Source: Kitasatospora sp. SolWspMP-SS2h
Lineage (GTDB): Bacteria > Actinomycetota > Actinomycetes > Streptomycetales > Streptomycetaceae
Assembly: GCF_003259315.1 (NCBI RefSeq)
Contig: NZ_QLLT01000016.1
Coordinates: 131,562-195,561 of the forward strand
Direction of reading: 5' to 3'
Length of the DNA: 64,000 nt
The position numbers and the translations under genes were made by a program. Shown here one piece after another: positions 1 to 7,667 of this stretch (positions within the stretch are counted from its first letter, which is position 1; each line of letters begins with the position of its first letter). Below the pieces are notes generated by a model that did not search any database, was not told the origin of the DNA, and saw only the letters and a list, made by a program, of their open reading frames with translations.

Positions 1-97
1 TCGTTGTCCAGGCTCAGCACCGAGTCTGCCTCGCAAGTCCGCCTTGGCCTTTTCCCAAGATCGCATTGGTCGCTCAGGCTAACCTCTCTCGTAAACG

Positions 98-128
98 GAC
101 GACTGGGCCGACAGCCCAGGCAGTCGTC
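98..128. promoter_or_regulatory. Inverted repeat upstream of the Type ISP gene
   Basis: GACGACT (98-104) and AGTCGTC (122-128) form 7-base arms, with GGGC/GCCC pairing inside them. The hairpin ends 30 bases before the GTG start of the restriction-modification gene, so it could be an operator or leader structure. It has no T-tract and is not a convincing terminator. Bases 1-97 show nothing else recognisable. Confidence 0.35.
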
Positions 129-157
129 TCCTAGGCAGCGGCAGGAAGCGGAGAGCA

Positions 158-3100
158 GTGGCGACTACGGTGCACGAGGTCCTGAAGACGATCCGCGAGA
201 CCTCGAAGGACAACTATGAACTCGGTAGTCGCTTCGAGCAGCTCATGGTCAAGTTCCTACGCACCGATCCCCAGTGGAAAGAGCAGTTCAGCCAGGTCTG
301 GCGGTGGGCTGACTGGCCCGGAGCCGCGTCGAACAAGAAGGACCTCGGCATCGACCTCGTCGCACAAGACCGGGAGACCGGCGGTTTCTGCGCGATCCAG
401 TGTAAGTTCTACGAACCCCAGCACACTGTCCAGAAGCCGGACATCGATTCGTTCCTCTCAGCCTCGAGCAAGGGCGACTTCAGCCGTCGGATGATCATCT
501 CGACGACTGAGAAGTGGGGCCCCAACGCAGAGGAAATCATGAGGGGGCAGCAACCTCCGGTCACTCGTCTCGGTCTGTCCGACATCGCAGCGAGCCCGAT
601 CGACTGGTTCTTCCCGTCTCCCGGGCCGACCTTCGTTGCGGACCTGAAGCTGCACGACAAGAAGTCGCCGCGACCGCATCAGCGGGAGGCAATCGACGCC
701 GTGTTCGCCGGCTTCACTGGCAACGATCGCGGCAGGCTGATCATGGCCTGCGGCACGGGGAAGACCTTCACCAGTTTGAAGATCGCCGAGCGCCTGCAGC
801 GAGAGCGGGCGGCGGCAGGTCACGAGCACAGCACCATACTGTTCCTGGTTCCGTCGATTGCCTTGCTGTCGCAGACCCTCCGTGAGTGGTCCTCGGAGAG
901 CGAGGTCACACTGCGTCCCTTCGCGGTCTGCTCCGACACGAAGGTCGGCAAGCAGCAGGTCGTCAACGACAACGCGGACATGGCCACACACGACCTGGCG
1001 TTGCCGGCCACGACCGACCCAGGCAAGCTGATCAAGCAGATGGCCAGCGTGGCGACCGGTCCGGGGCTGACCGTCGTGTTCTCGACCTACCAGTCGATTG
1101 ACACGATCGCCGAAGCGCAGGAGAACGGTCTCGGTAGGTTCGACCTGATCCTCTGCGACGAGGCTCACCGCACGACGGGAGTCACCCTCGCTGGCGCGGA
1201 TGAGTCGGCGTTCGTGCGCGTCCACGACGACACATATCTGGGCAGCGACCGCCGCCTCTACATGACAGCGACACCCCGCATCTACAGCGAGGAAACCCAG
1301 CAGCAGGCGAAGGAGTCGAGTGCTGCTGTCGTTTCCATGGACCGCGAGGACCTCTACGGTCCAGAGTTCCACCGCCTCGGCTTCGGCAAGGCCGTGGAGC
1401 AGAATCTGCTCACCGACTACAAGGTCCTGATCCTCACGGTCGACGAGGGTGTCGTCGCCAAGACCCTTCAGGAAGGCTTCGCGGGCGGCGCCCCCGAGCT
1501 GGACCTGGACGATGCCGCGAAGATCATCGGCTGCTGGAACGCCATGGCCAAGCGCACCGGCACGTTCACCGACGGCACCGGCTTCGGCACCGATGAAGCC
1601 CCGATGAAGCGCGCCGTCGCGTTCGCTCGCTCCATCGCCGACTCGAAACTCATCGCCGAGAACTTCAACGCGATCGTCGAAGCCTACGACGACGCGGACG
1701 ACGAGGTGCTCCACTGCGAGGTGGACCACGTCGACGGCACCTTCAACACCCTGCTCCGCAACCAGAAGTTGGACTGGCTCAAGCAGGACCCAGGGCCGGC
1801 TAACGCCCGGATCCTGTCCAACGCGCGATGCCTCTCCGAGGGAGTCGACGTCCCCGACCTCGACGCGGTGCTCTTCCTGCACCCGCGCAACTCGGTGGTC
1901 GATGTCGTGCAGTCAGTTGGCCGTGTCATGCGCCGGGCCAACGGCAAGAAGTACGGCTACATCATTCTGCCGGTCGCCGTCCCTGCCGGTACGTCACCGG
2001 AGAAGGCCCTGGCGGACAACCAGCGCTTCCGTACCGTGTGGCAGGTGCTCCAGGCTCTGCGCGCCCACGATGACCGGTTCAACGCGACAGTCAACCAGAT
2101 CAGGCTCAACCAGGAGGCGCCGCAGAACATCGGCATCGGCCACGTTGGCCCTGGCGACGAGCAGATCGGCGACCAGGACGGATCCACCACTTCCGCGGAC
2201 GCCCAGAACGCGCAGCAGCAGGAATCCCAGGCGGCTCAGTACATCCAGGAGGCCCTGCTCAAGGTCGAAGACTGGCGCCAAGCCATCTACGCCCGCATCG
2301 TCGAGAAGGTCGGCGAGCGCACGTACTGGGAGAAGTGGGCAAAGGACGTCGCGTCGATCGCGCAGGCGCACGTCACTCGGATCAAGGCCGCGCTGAAGCT
2401 CAGCGACAAGCGGGCCGCGTTCGAGGAGTTCCTCGACGAACTTCGGGCGACGATAAACCCCGGTGTCACCGAGTCCGATGCGATCGACATGCTTGCCCAG
2501 CATATCGTGACCAAGCCCGTGTTCGACGCACTGTTCGGTAGTTACGCGTTCACTGAGCACAACCCTGTCTCGCAGGCCATGCAGAAGATGCTTGACCAGC
2601 TCGGCGACCAGGGGCTGGAGGCAGAGAGCAAGGACCTGGCCGGCTTCTACGATTCGGTGCGGGTACGCGCCGAGGGCATCGACAACCATGCCGGCCGCCA
2701 GCAGGTCATCGTTGAGCTCTACGACAAGTTCTTCAAGACCGCCCTGCCGAAGACCGCTGACGCGCTTGGAATCGTCTACACCCCGGTCGAGGTGGTCGAC
2801 TTCATCATCCGCTCCACGGAACAGGCACTGGTCAAGCACTTCGGTCGCTCGCTGACGGGCGAAGGGGTACATATTATCGACCCGTTTGTGGGGACTGGCA
2901 CCTTCCCGGTACGCCTTCTGCAGTCTGGGCTCATCAAACCCGAAGACCTGCTGCGCAAGTACACTAGCGAGCTGCACGCAAATGAGATCGTCCTGCTCGC
3001 TTACTACATCGCTGCCGTCAACATCGAAGCGGCATTCCATGACCTCACCAACGGTAGCGACTATCAGCCGTTCGAAGGCATCGTTCTGACCGACACGTTT

Positions 3101-5029
3101 CAGCTCGCCGAAGGCGGGGCCGCGAAGCTCGATGGCATGGACGTGTTGGAGGGGAACAGCGAACGGGCGAAGAAGCAAAAGACCCAGCCAATCATGGTCG
3201 TCGTCGGCAACCCGCCGTATTCGGTGGGACAGGACAGCCAGAACGACGACAACCAGAATCTCAAGTACGAGACACTCGACACTCGAATTAAGGACACGTA
3301 TGCCGCGTATTCCACGGCAACCTCTGTCCGCACTCTGTACGACTCGTACATCAGGGCAATTCGCTGGGCATCAGACCGAATCAGCCATGAAGGGATCGTC
3401 GCCTACGTCTCCAATGGCGGGTATATCGAAGGCAACACTTACGACGGCCTGCGCAAGGCTCTCGCCGACGAATTCGATGCCATCTACTGCTACAACCTCC
3501 GCGGAAATCAGCGGACGGCCGGCGAGCAGGCGCGGCGAGAGGGTGGGAAGATCTTTGGATCCGGGAGCCGCAATACTGTTGCCGTCCTGATCCTTGTCAA
3601 GGGTAGCAAGGTCGCTTCCCCCGGCGGACTCCACTACCGGGATATTGGCGACTACCTGAGCCGCGAGGATAAGCTCCAGATCTTGGCGCGGCAGAGCCTC
3701 GACACGGTCGAATGGCAGTCAATCGTTCCCAACGCCGACGGGGACTGGATCGACCAGAGGAACGAGGATTTCTCCGGCTATCAATCCCTCGTTGCGGGCA
3801 AGGGGGATCCCGCTCCCGCAATTTTCTCGACCCACTCACTCGGCCTCGGAACAAATCGCGACGCCTGGGTGTACAACTATTCCGCCCAGCGAGTCGCCGA
3901 GAATGTCGAATCGACAATCGAGTTCTACAACGAGCAGGTAGACGGATTTTCCCAGCACTGCACTGCCCATGGAATCATCGATCCGAAGGCTGCCGACGCA
4001 GAGAAGTTCATCGACCGCGACGAAAAGAAGATCAGCTGGTCTTCGAGCCTGATCCCCAAGGTTGCACGCGGGAAGAAGATCTCGTTCTCTTCGGATCGAA
4101 TCGCGCCCAGCACCTACCGGCCATTTAACCGACAGATGGTCTACTTCGACCCGGACCTGAACCACAGGCCCGGAAAGCTGCCGCTGATGTTCCCGACTCC
4201 CCAGCAGGAGAACTACGGCTTCTACATCAACGGCTTCCATGCAACCGCCGAATTCGCACTGCTGGCGACCGACGGCATTCCCTGCCTTGACGTATTCGGC
4301 AAGGGCGGATACTTCTTTCCGCGCTACACCTTCCGAGAGGTCAGCGCAGGTGACGACCTGTTCACCGCTGCCGACGATGAGGCCACCGAAGGCTTTGAAC
4401 GGGCAGAGAACGTTACTGATGCGGCACTGTCCTCATACCGCAAGGCCTACGGCGACGATAGCATCTCTCGGGATGACATCTTCTTCTACACATACGCCCT
4501 GCTCCACTCCCCGACTTATCGTGAGAAGTATGCAGCAGATTTGAAGAAATCCCTGCCGCGTATCCCCATGGCCCAGGACTTCTTTGGTTTCGCTGCGGCT
4601 GGACGTTCGCTCTTCACTCTCCACCTCGGCTATGAGCACGTCGAGCCGTACCCCGGCATCATCGAGAAGATCTCGGGCGCAACCTCGGCAACCTCACCGA
4701 GCGAGCTGTACCGAGTCGGCAAGAAGATGAAGTTCCCCCGCTTGAAGGGCCAGCTCGACCGCACCACCATCATCTTCAACCCCCGGGTTACCCTCACCAA
4801 TATCCCGGAGGAGGCATACCGTTACCAACTCGGCGCCCGGTCAGCGATCGAGTGGCTCATGGACCGGTACTGGCTGAAGACGGACAAGGACTCGGGGATC
4901 GTCAACGACCCGAACGACTGGTCCGACGACCCTCGCTACATCGTCGACCTGATCAAGCGCATCGTCACGGTCAGCCTTGAGACGATGAAGATCGTCGATG
5001 CGCTCCCGCCACTCGACATCGTCGAGTAG
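158..5029 (+). CDS. Single-polypeptide Type ISP restriction-modification enzyme
   Basis: This 1623-residue protein carries nuclease, translocase, methyltransferase and target recognition in one chain, as in the Type ISP enzymes LlaBIII and LlaGI, whose length it matches. An Mrr-like nuclease core is visible near the N-terminus (GID66 followed by Q81-C-K83). Next comes a superfamily 2 helicase with Walker A GTGKT (199-203) and DEAH (334-337). A linker leads to an N6-adenine methyltransferase with motif I around residues 908-918 and motif IV NPPY at 1018-1021. The last ~500 residues should be the target recognition domain. The GTG start follows a GGAAG/GGAG ribosome site. All key motifs are present, so it is probably active in restriction and self-methylation. 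No separate methylase or specificity gene adjoins it. Confidence 0.9.
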   Translation: MATTVHEVLKTIRETSKDNYELGSRFEQLMVKFLRTDPQWKEQFSQVWRWADWPGAASNKKDLGIDLVAQDRETGGFCAIQCKFYEPQHTVQKPDIDSFLSASSKGDFSRRMIISTTEKWGPNAEEIMRGQQPPVTRLGLSDIAASPIDWFFPSPGPTFVADLKLHDKKSPRPHQREAIDAVFAGFTGNDRGRLIMACGTGKTFTSLKIAERLQRERAAAGHEHSTILFLVPSIALLSQTLREWSSESEVTLRPFAVCSDTKVGKQQVVNDNADMATHDLALPATTDPGKLIKQMASVATGPGLTVVFSTYQSIDTIAEAQENGLGRFDLILCDEAHRTTGVTLAGADESAFVRVHDDTYLGSDRRLYMTATPRIYSEETQQQAKESSAAVVSMDREDLYGPEFHRLGFGKAVEQNLLTDYKVLILTVDEGVVAKTLQEGFAGGAPELDLDDAAKIIGCWNAMAKRTGTFTDGTGFGTDEAPMKRAVAFARSIADSKLIAENFNAIVEAYDDADDEVLHCEVDHVDGTFNTLLRNQKLDWLKQDPGPANARILSNARCLSEGVDVPDLDAVLFLHPRNSVVDVVQSVGRVMRRANGKKYGYIILPVAVPAGTSPEKALADNQRFRTVWQVLQALRAHDDRFNATVNQIRLNQEAPQNIGIGHVGPGDEQIGDQDGSTTSADAQNAQQQESQAAQYIQEALLKVEDWRQAIYARIVEKVGERTYWEKWAKDVASIAQAHVTRIKAALKLSDKRAAFEEFLDELRATINPGVTESDAIDMLAQHIVTKPVFDALFGSYAFTEHNPVSQAMQKMLDQLGDQGLEAESKDLAGFYDSVRVRAEGIDNHAGRQQVIVELYDKFFKTALPKTADALGIVYTPVEVVDFIIRSTEQALVKHFGRSLTGEGVHIIDPFVGTGTFPVRLLQSGLIKPEDLLRKYTSELHANEIVLLAYYIAAVNIEAAFHDLTNGSDYQPFEGIVLTDTFQLAEGGAAKLDGMDVLEGNSERAKKQKTQPIMVVVGNPPYSVGQDSQNDDNQNLKYETLDTRIKDTYAAYSTATSVRTLYDSYIRAIRWASDRISHEGIVAYVSNGGYIEGNTYDGLRKALADEFDAIYCYNLRGNQRTAGEQARREGGKIFGSGSRNTVAVLILVKGSKVASPGGLHYRDIGDYLSREDKLQILARQSLDTVEWQSIVPNADGDWIDQRNEDFSGYQSLVAGKGDPAPAIFSTHSLGLGTNRDAWVYNYSAQRVAENVESTIEFYNEQVDGFSQHCTAHGIIDPKAADAEKFIDRDEKKISWSSSLIPKVARGKKISFSSDRIAPSTYRPFNRQMVYFDPDLNHRPGKLPLMFPTPQQENYGFYINGFHATAEFALLATDGIPCLDVFGKGGYFFPRYTFREVSAGDDLFTAADDEATEGFERAENVTDAALSSYRKAYGDDSISRDDIFFYTYALLHSPTYREKYAADLKKSLPRIPMAQDFFGFAAAGRSLFTLHLGYEHVEPYPGIIEKISGATSATSPSELYRVGKKMKFPRLKGQLDRTTIIFNPRVTLTNIPEEAYRYQLGARSAIEWLMDRYWLKTDKDSGIVNDPNDWSDDPRYIVDLIKRIVTVSLETMKIVDALPPLDIVE

Positions 5030-5114
5030 CGGGAGCGCTGATCCCTCACCCGTTCCGGTCGGCGTTCTGTCGAGGCTGCGGGCCCGCCAGAGCGTCGACC
5101 GGTCACACCCCGGT

Positions 5115-5136
5115 TGACGCCAACAGTGACGCCAAC
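5115..5136 (+). repeat. Tandem 10-base repeats, candidate integrase arm sites
   Basis: TGACGCCAAC occurs at 5115-5124 and again at 5127-5136, a 12-base period. The pair lies about 85 bases inside the tRNA-Phe crossover region. Short tandem direct repeats in this position resemble arm-type binding sites of tyrosine integrases. The role is inferred from position; no integrase gene is visible in the window. Confidence 0.45.
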
Positions 5137-5205
5137 CGACGCGGCCAGCGGCGGTCGGCAACGGCCTTCCGCGGACGGCAGAAGCTCTCAAACTGGGTCA
5201 TATCA

Positions 5206-5228
5206 CCACCCCGGCTTGGCCTGAAAAG
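5206..5228 (+). repeat. att-flanking repeat, copy 1
   Basis: This 23-base stretch reads into the tRNA-Phe fragment and ends in GGCCTGAAAAG, the anticodon loop region. It matches 5972-5994 at 22 of 23 positions, with a T/C difference at 5217/5983. The left half is not tRNA sequence, so it should come from the element side of the crossover. Confidence 0.75.
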
Positions 5229-5264
5229 CGGAAGGTCGCCGGTTCGACCCCGGCCCTGGCCACC
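5220..5264 (+). other. attR: displaced 3' fragment of tRNA-Phe(GAA)
   Basis: The sequence from 5220 folds as the 3' part of a tRNA. It has an anticodon loop CTGAAAA with anticodon GAA (5223-5225), anticodon-stem 3' strand GCGGA, variable loop, T-arm GCCGG-TTCGACC-CCGGC (5238-5254), acceptor 3' strand CCTGGCC (5255-5261) and discriminator A5262. The 5' half (acceptor GGCCAGG, D-arm and TCCGC strand) is absent. Unrelated sequence replaces it, so this is not a functional tRNA gene. It matches the known streptomycete tRNA-Phe pattern and is followed by a strong terminator, as expected for the chromosomal remnant left when an element inserts into a tRNA gene. Confidence 0.85.
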
Positions 5265-5272
5265 GTTCGACA

Positions 5273-5306
5273 GAGAGGCCCCGGAGCGCAGGCTCCGGGG
5301 CCTCTC
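5273..5306 (+). terminator. Terminator of the original tRNA-Phe gene
   Basis: A perfect 15-base stem (5273-5287 with 5292-5306, core AGAGGCCCCGGAGC) closes a GCAG loop directly after the tRNA fragment. It shows that this side of the junction is native chromosome. Confidence 0.85.
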
Positions 5307-5423
5307 GCGCTGCCCAGACCGTCCGGCCTCCGCCGCTCCGGGGCAGGCTGCGGGGAGAGCGTGGTGCCTTCACTTCCGGGCCTACCCTGGAACCGTCGAT
5401 CGGCCCGTCCGTGAGGAGCCCTC

Positions 5424-5969
5424 GTGAACCCGGAGCACTTCGCCCTGTTGGAGGAGGCCCGTCGGAGCCTGCCGGAGGGCTTCAAGGTGGAGCTCTCGGG
5501 GGACACCCTCGTGATGACGGTGGGCCCCTCGGGCATCCACCAGCGCAACCTGCTGGTGGTCCGGAGGCAGTTCGACGCGCACGCGCCGCTGGAGTTGCTA
5601 CCCAGCGAGAACACCGACCTGGTCTCGCCGAACGCGGGCAAGAGCCGCAACCCGGACCTGACCTACCTGCCGGACGAGGCACTGGAGACGTCGGAGAACC
5701 AGGTGCCGGCCGAACTCGCGGCGATCGCGGTCGAGTTGGTGTCGCCTTCGAACCCGGAGAACGACTGGGTGGGGAAAGTCCGCGACTACCCGTTGATGGG
5801 CATCCCGCTGTACCTGCTGGTCGACGCCCGACAGCGGACCGTCACCCTCTTCAGTCGGCCCGACGGTACGAGGTACCACCGCCGCGAGGACATCGAGTTC
5901 GGCGAGACGCTGTCCATCCCCGAGCCGTTCGGCTTCGACCTGGTCACGCGCGACCTGCTGCCGTACTGA
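5424..5969 (+). CDS. Uma2 family protein (PD-(D/E)XK nuclease fold)
   Basis: The 181-residue product matches the Uma2/DUF820 family, a restriction-endonuclease-like fold common in actinobacteria and cyanobacteria. Its cellular role is not settled. Family features seen are an N-terminal region with the GDTLVMTV-type strand, a central segment with NPDLTYLPD and AAIAVELVSPSN, and DYPLMGIPLYLLVDARQRTVTLF near the C-terminus. The acidic residues expected for metal binding (D of NPDL, E of VELVSPSN) are present. The GTG start follows GAGGAG at 5412-5417. It stands alone between the att site and the second copy of the att-flanking repeat, so it may be older cargo. Confidence 0.85.
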   Translation: MNPEHFALLEEARRSLPEGFKVELSGDTLVMTVGPSGIHQRNLLVVRRQFDAHAPLELLPSENTDLVSPNAGKSRNPDLTYLPDEALETSENQVPAELAAIAVELVSPSNPENDWVGKVRDYPLMGIPLYLLVDARQRTVTLFSRPDGTRYHRREDIEFGETLSIPEPFGFDLVTRDLLPY

Positions 5970-5971
5970 CC

Positions 5972-5994
5972 CCACCCCGGCTCGGCCTGAAAAG
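5972..5994 (+). repeat. att-flanking repeat, copy 2
   Basis: This is a near-identical copy of 5206-5228, including the terminal GGCCTGAAAAG. It begins two bases after the Uma2 stop codon. After 5994 the sequence no longer follows the tRNA. With copy 1 it brackets the Uma2 gene and the tRNA terminator, which suggests an earlier insertion or recombination at this locus. Confidence 0.7.
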
Positions 5995-6059
5995 TCATGT
6001 GCCCGCCTCTCGTGGCGTCCGGGCAGGGTCGCGTTCGGCCGGAGCCTCCTCCCGGGGAG

Positions 6060-6190
6060 GGCGGCTTCCCGGGGCGATCGCGACCGCGCGCGCCCTGGCG
6101 GGGCGGCGGTTCGATCAGGGCGGCCAGGCCGTCGAGGACGCGGGGGAGGCCGAACTGGCAGGCGTGGTCGGCGTGGTGGGCGCCGCCCTG
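6060..6190 (-). pseudogene. Remnant of a TetR-family regulator (C-terminal part)
   Basis: On the minus strand around 6104-6180 the translation reads HACQFGLPRVLDGLAALIEP, the typical end of a TetR-family C-terminal domain (F-FGL--LLDGL-AL pattern). No helix-turn-helix exists upstream and no stop codon follows until 5786, well inside the antisense of Uma2. The gene is therefore cut at both ends. Its neighbour on the plus strand is the end of a glyoxalase-fold gene, so the original locus was probably a divergent tetR/VOC pair that lost both N-terminal halves in one deletion. Boundaries are approximate. Confidence 0.5.
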
Positions 6191-6225
6191 GGCCTGGCCG
6201 GCGGCGGTGCCGACGCGGGTGGCGA

Positions 6226-6511
6226 CGGCTTCGTCTCGCTCGGCCACCCGGACGCCGGCATGAACGTGGTCCTCCCGCGCCGGGGCCTGGAGGTGCTGCC
6301 GGCGGGGCTCCGCGACCAGCGCGCGGACGGGCTGATCCCGGCGTTCACCGTGGACGACGCGGCCGGCACCGAGGCCCGGTTGCGGGGGGCCGGGGTGGAG
6401 ACCACCCTGCCGCTGCTCGACGAGCCGTGGGGCGAGCGGCTGTTCCAGGTCACCGACCCGAACGGGGTGACCGTGCAGTTCACCGAGTGGCGGGCCACCG
6501 CCGCGGCGTGA
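6226..6511 (+). pseudogene. VOC/glyoxalase-fold protein, C-terminal remnant
   Basis: The in-frame translation from about GFVSLGHPDAGMNVVLP to FTEWRATAAA is a clear C-terminal half of a vicinal oxygen chelate protein. It contains LIPAFTVDDA, a typical G-E-RLFQVTDPNG strand and VQFTEW, and a stop at 6509-6511. The expected N-terminal beta-alpha-beta module is missing. Upstream in the same frame is low-complexity Gly/Ala/Val that is better explained as antisense of the TetR remnant. No ribosome site precedes a plausible start. A short chimeric product cannot be excluded, but it would lack half of its metal site. Confidence 0.7.
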
Positions 6512-6595
6512 CGGGGAGGGCAGGACGGCGCGGTGCCCCCGGAGCGGCCTTCGCTCCGGGGGCACCGGCGAGCGGGGAGGACGGACGCCGGCCGG

Positions 6596-7174
6596 TCAGG
6601 CGTTCGGGAGGGAGCCGGCGACCGCCTGCCGGGCGAACTCCACCACGTGGGCGCGCAGGTCGATGTCGGGGTCGGCGCCGACCAGCAGCCGGGCCATCCG
6701 GGGCACCGCGACCGGCCAGGCGGCCAGGCCGATCAGGCTGAGCAAACAGGCCCCGACCCGGGGGGACGCCTCGGTGCCGAAGGTCTCGGCGAGCGCGGCG
6801 ACCTTCCGCTCGTAGTGGGTGGAGCGCCGCGCCTCGCCGGGCAGGGCGTCGTCGCGGTAGTGCAGGCCCTCCCAGAGGAAGAGCCGCACCAGGGCGGGGT
6901 TGGCCCGGTGGAAGTCGTACACCCGGCCCACGTACTCGGCGGGGTCGTCGCCGGGCTGGAGCGGGACGGCTTCGGCGAGTTCGTCCAGGGCCCGGGCGAC
7001 GACCTGGTCGAAGAGTCTCTGCTTGCTGCCGAAGTAGCCGTAGATGCGCTCCTTGTTGACGCCGGCCAGTTCCGCGATGCGGTCCACGCGGGCGCCGGCG
7101 ATGCCGTGGGCTGCGAACTCTTCCGTGGCGGCGGCGAGCAGCCGTTGCTTGGTGGAGGGCGGGTCCTGGGTCAT
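6596..7174 (-). CDS. TetR/AcrR family transcriptional regulator
   Basis: The 192-residue protein has a standard TetR N-terminal helix-turn-helix (KQRLLAAATEEFAAHG, then ARVDRIAELAGVNKERIYGYFGSKQRLF, residues ~8-52). Its C-terminal ligand domain resembles the TetR_C group with FHRANPALVRLFLWEGLHY. The ATG at 7174 puts the helix-turn-helix at the usual distance. The longer in-frame extension to 7294 would run through the operators and is rejected. It is divergent from the membrane-protein gene at 7327, and two operator-like inverted repeats lie between them. It probably represses itself and that gene. The ligand is unknown. Confidence 0.9.
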   Translation of the reverse strand: MTQDPPSTKQRLLAAATEEFAAHGIAGARVDRIAELAGVNKERIYGYFGSKQRLFDQVVARALDELAEAVPLQPGDDPAEYVGRVYDFHRANPALVRLFLWEGLHYRDDALPGEARRSTHYERKVAALAETFGTEASPRVGACLLSLIGLAAWPVAVPRMARLLVGADPDIDLRAHVVEFARQAVAGSLPNA

Positions 7175-7211
7175 GCCGACAGCGTAGGGCGCGAGGTCGC
7201 CACCCTCCAAC

Positions 7212-7245
7212 CAACTGGATAGTTGACTGCCAACCAATCGGTTGG
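7212..7245. promoter_or_regulatory. Two candidate TetR operators
   Basis: CCAACC-AATC-GGTTGG (7230-7245) has 6-base inverted arms. CAACT-GGAT-AGTTG (7212-7225) is a second, weaker inverted repeat. Both sites share a CCAACCAA left half and a GGATA right flank, so they read as two copies of one site. They lie between the divergent TetR and membrane-protein genes, the usual place for an autoregulatory TetR operator. Confidence 0.7.
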
Positions 7246-7326
7246 ATACCTTCGGGCCACCCCCGGTCCGACCTCCGGACCCCGCACGCTCCACCGACCG
7301 CCCACCGACCGGACAGGAAGTGCACC

Positions 7327-7605
7327 ATGCCGACCACCGCGACCACCGCCACCGCGACCACCGCCGCCACCGCTACGGAGCCGCCGCGCCCCGCGCTCCC
7401 CTCCGTCCACGTCCGCGCCCTGATCACCTGGCTGGCCGTCTACCCGGCGATCACGCTCGTCCAGGTCCTGCTCGGCCCCTCGCTGGCGGGCCTGGCCGTG
7501 CCGCTGCGGGTGCTGGTCCTGACCGGGCTGGTCGTCCCCGCCGTGGTGTACCTGTTCGTCCCGGTGCTGCTGAAGGCCCGCGCGGCCCTGCTGCGGCGGC
7601 GGTGA
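7327..7605 (+). CDS. Small membrane protein divergent from TetR
   Basis: The 92-residue product begins with a Thr/Ala-rich cytoplasmic tail (residues 1-25). Two hydrophobic helices follow, LITWLAVYPAITLVQVLL and LRVLVLTGLVVPAVVYLFVPVLL, and it ends in a basic KARAALLRRR stretch that favours the inside. Short two-helix proteins of this kind often sit beside TetR regulators in streptomycetes, but no function is established. The ATG follows AGGAAG. The end of the gene lies in a 19-base tandem repeat that repeats its stop codon. Confidence 0.7.
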   Translation: MPTTATTATATTAATATEPPRPALPSVHVRALITWLAVYPAITLVQVLLGPSLAGLAVPLRVLVLTGLVVPAVVYLFVPVLLKARAALLRRR

Positions 7606-7656
7606 GCGCGTCCGACGGCGGTAAGCGCGTCCGGCTGCGGTGAACGCGTCCGGCGG
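7600..7656 (+). repeat. Three 19-base tandem repeats over a stop codon
   Basis: Three copies (7600-7618, 7619-7637, 7638-7656) share the form CGGTRA-CGCGTCCG. Each carries a stop codon (TGA 7603, TAA 7622, TGA 7641). Because 19 is not a multiple of 3, the three stops fall in all three reading frames. Confidence 0.8.
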
Positions 7657-7667
7657 CGGGACGGCCG

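Larger units (their letters stand above)
1..5264. mobile_element. Right end of an integrative element in tRNA-Phe (partial)
   Basis: The stretch from the left edge to the tRNA-Phe fragment at 5220-5264 looks like the right-hand end of an integrative element. Seen directly: lower GC and more varied third codon positions than the rest of the window, a restriction-modification gene as the last cargo, tandem 10-base repeats just inside the end, and a tRNA 3' fragment that keeps its own terminator. Known: actinomycete integrative elements commonly use the 3' half of tRNA genes as attB and carry restriction genes near their ends. Inferred: the integrase and the restored, complete tRNA-Phe lie left of the window. 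A degraded island end would look similar. Confidence 0.6.

Noticed and set aside
4..219. A 71-residue open frame at the left edge
   Set aside because: It has no ribosome site or recognisable sequence and overlaps the well-supported start of the restriction gene.
5220..5264. A functional tRNA-Phe gene
   Set aside because: Only the 3' part from the anticodon loop is present. The acceptor 5' strand, D-arm and anticodon 5' strand are missing.
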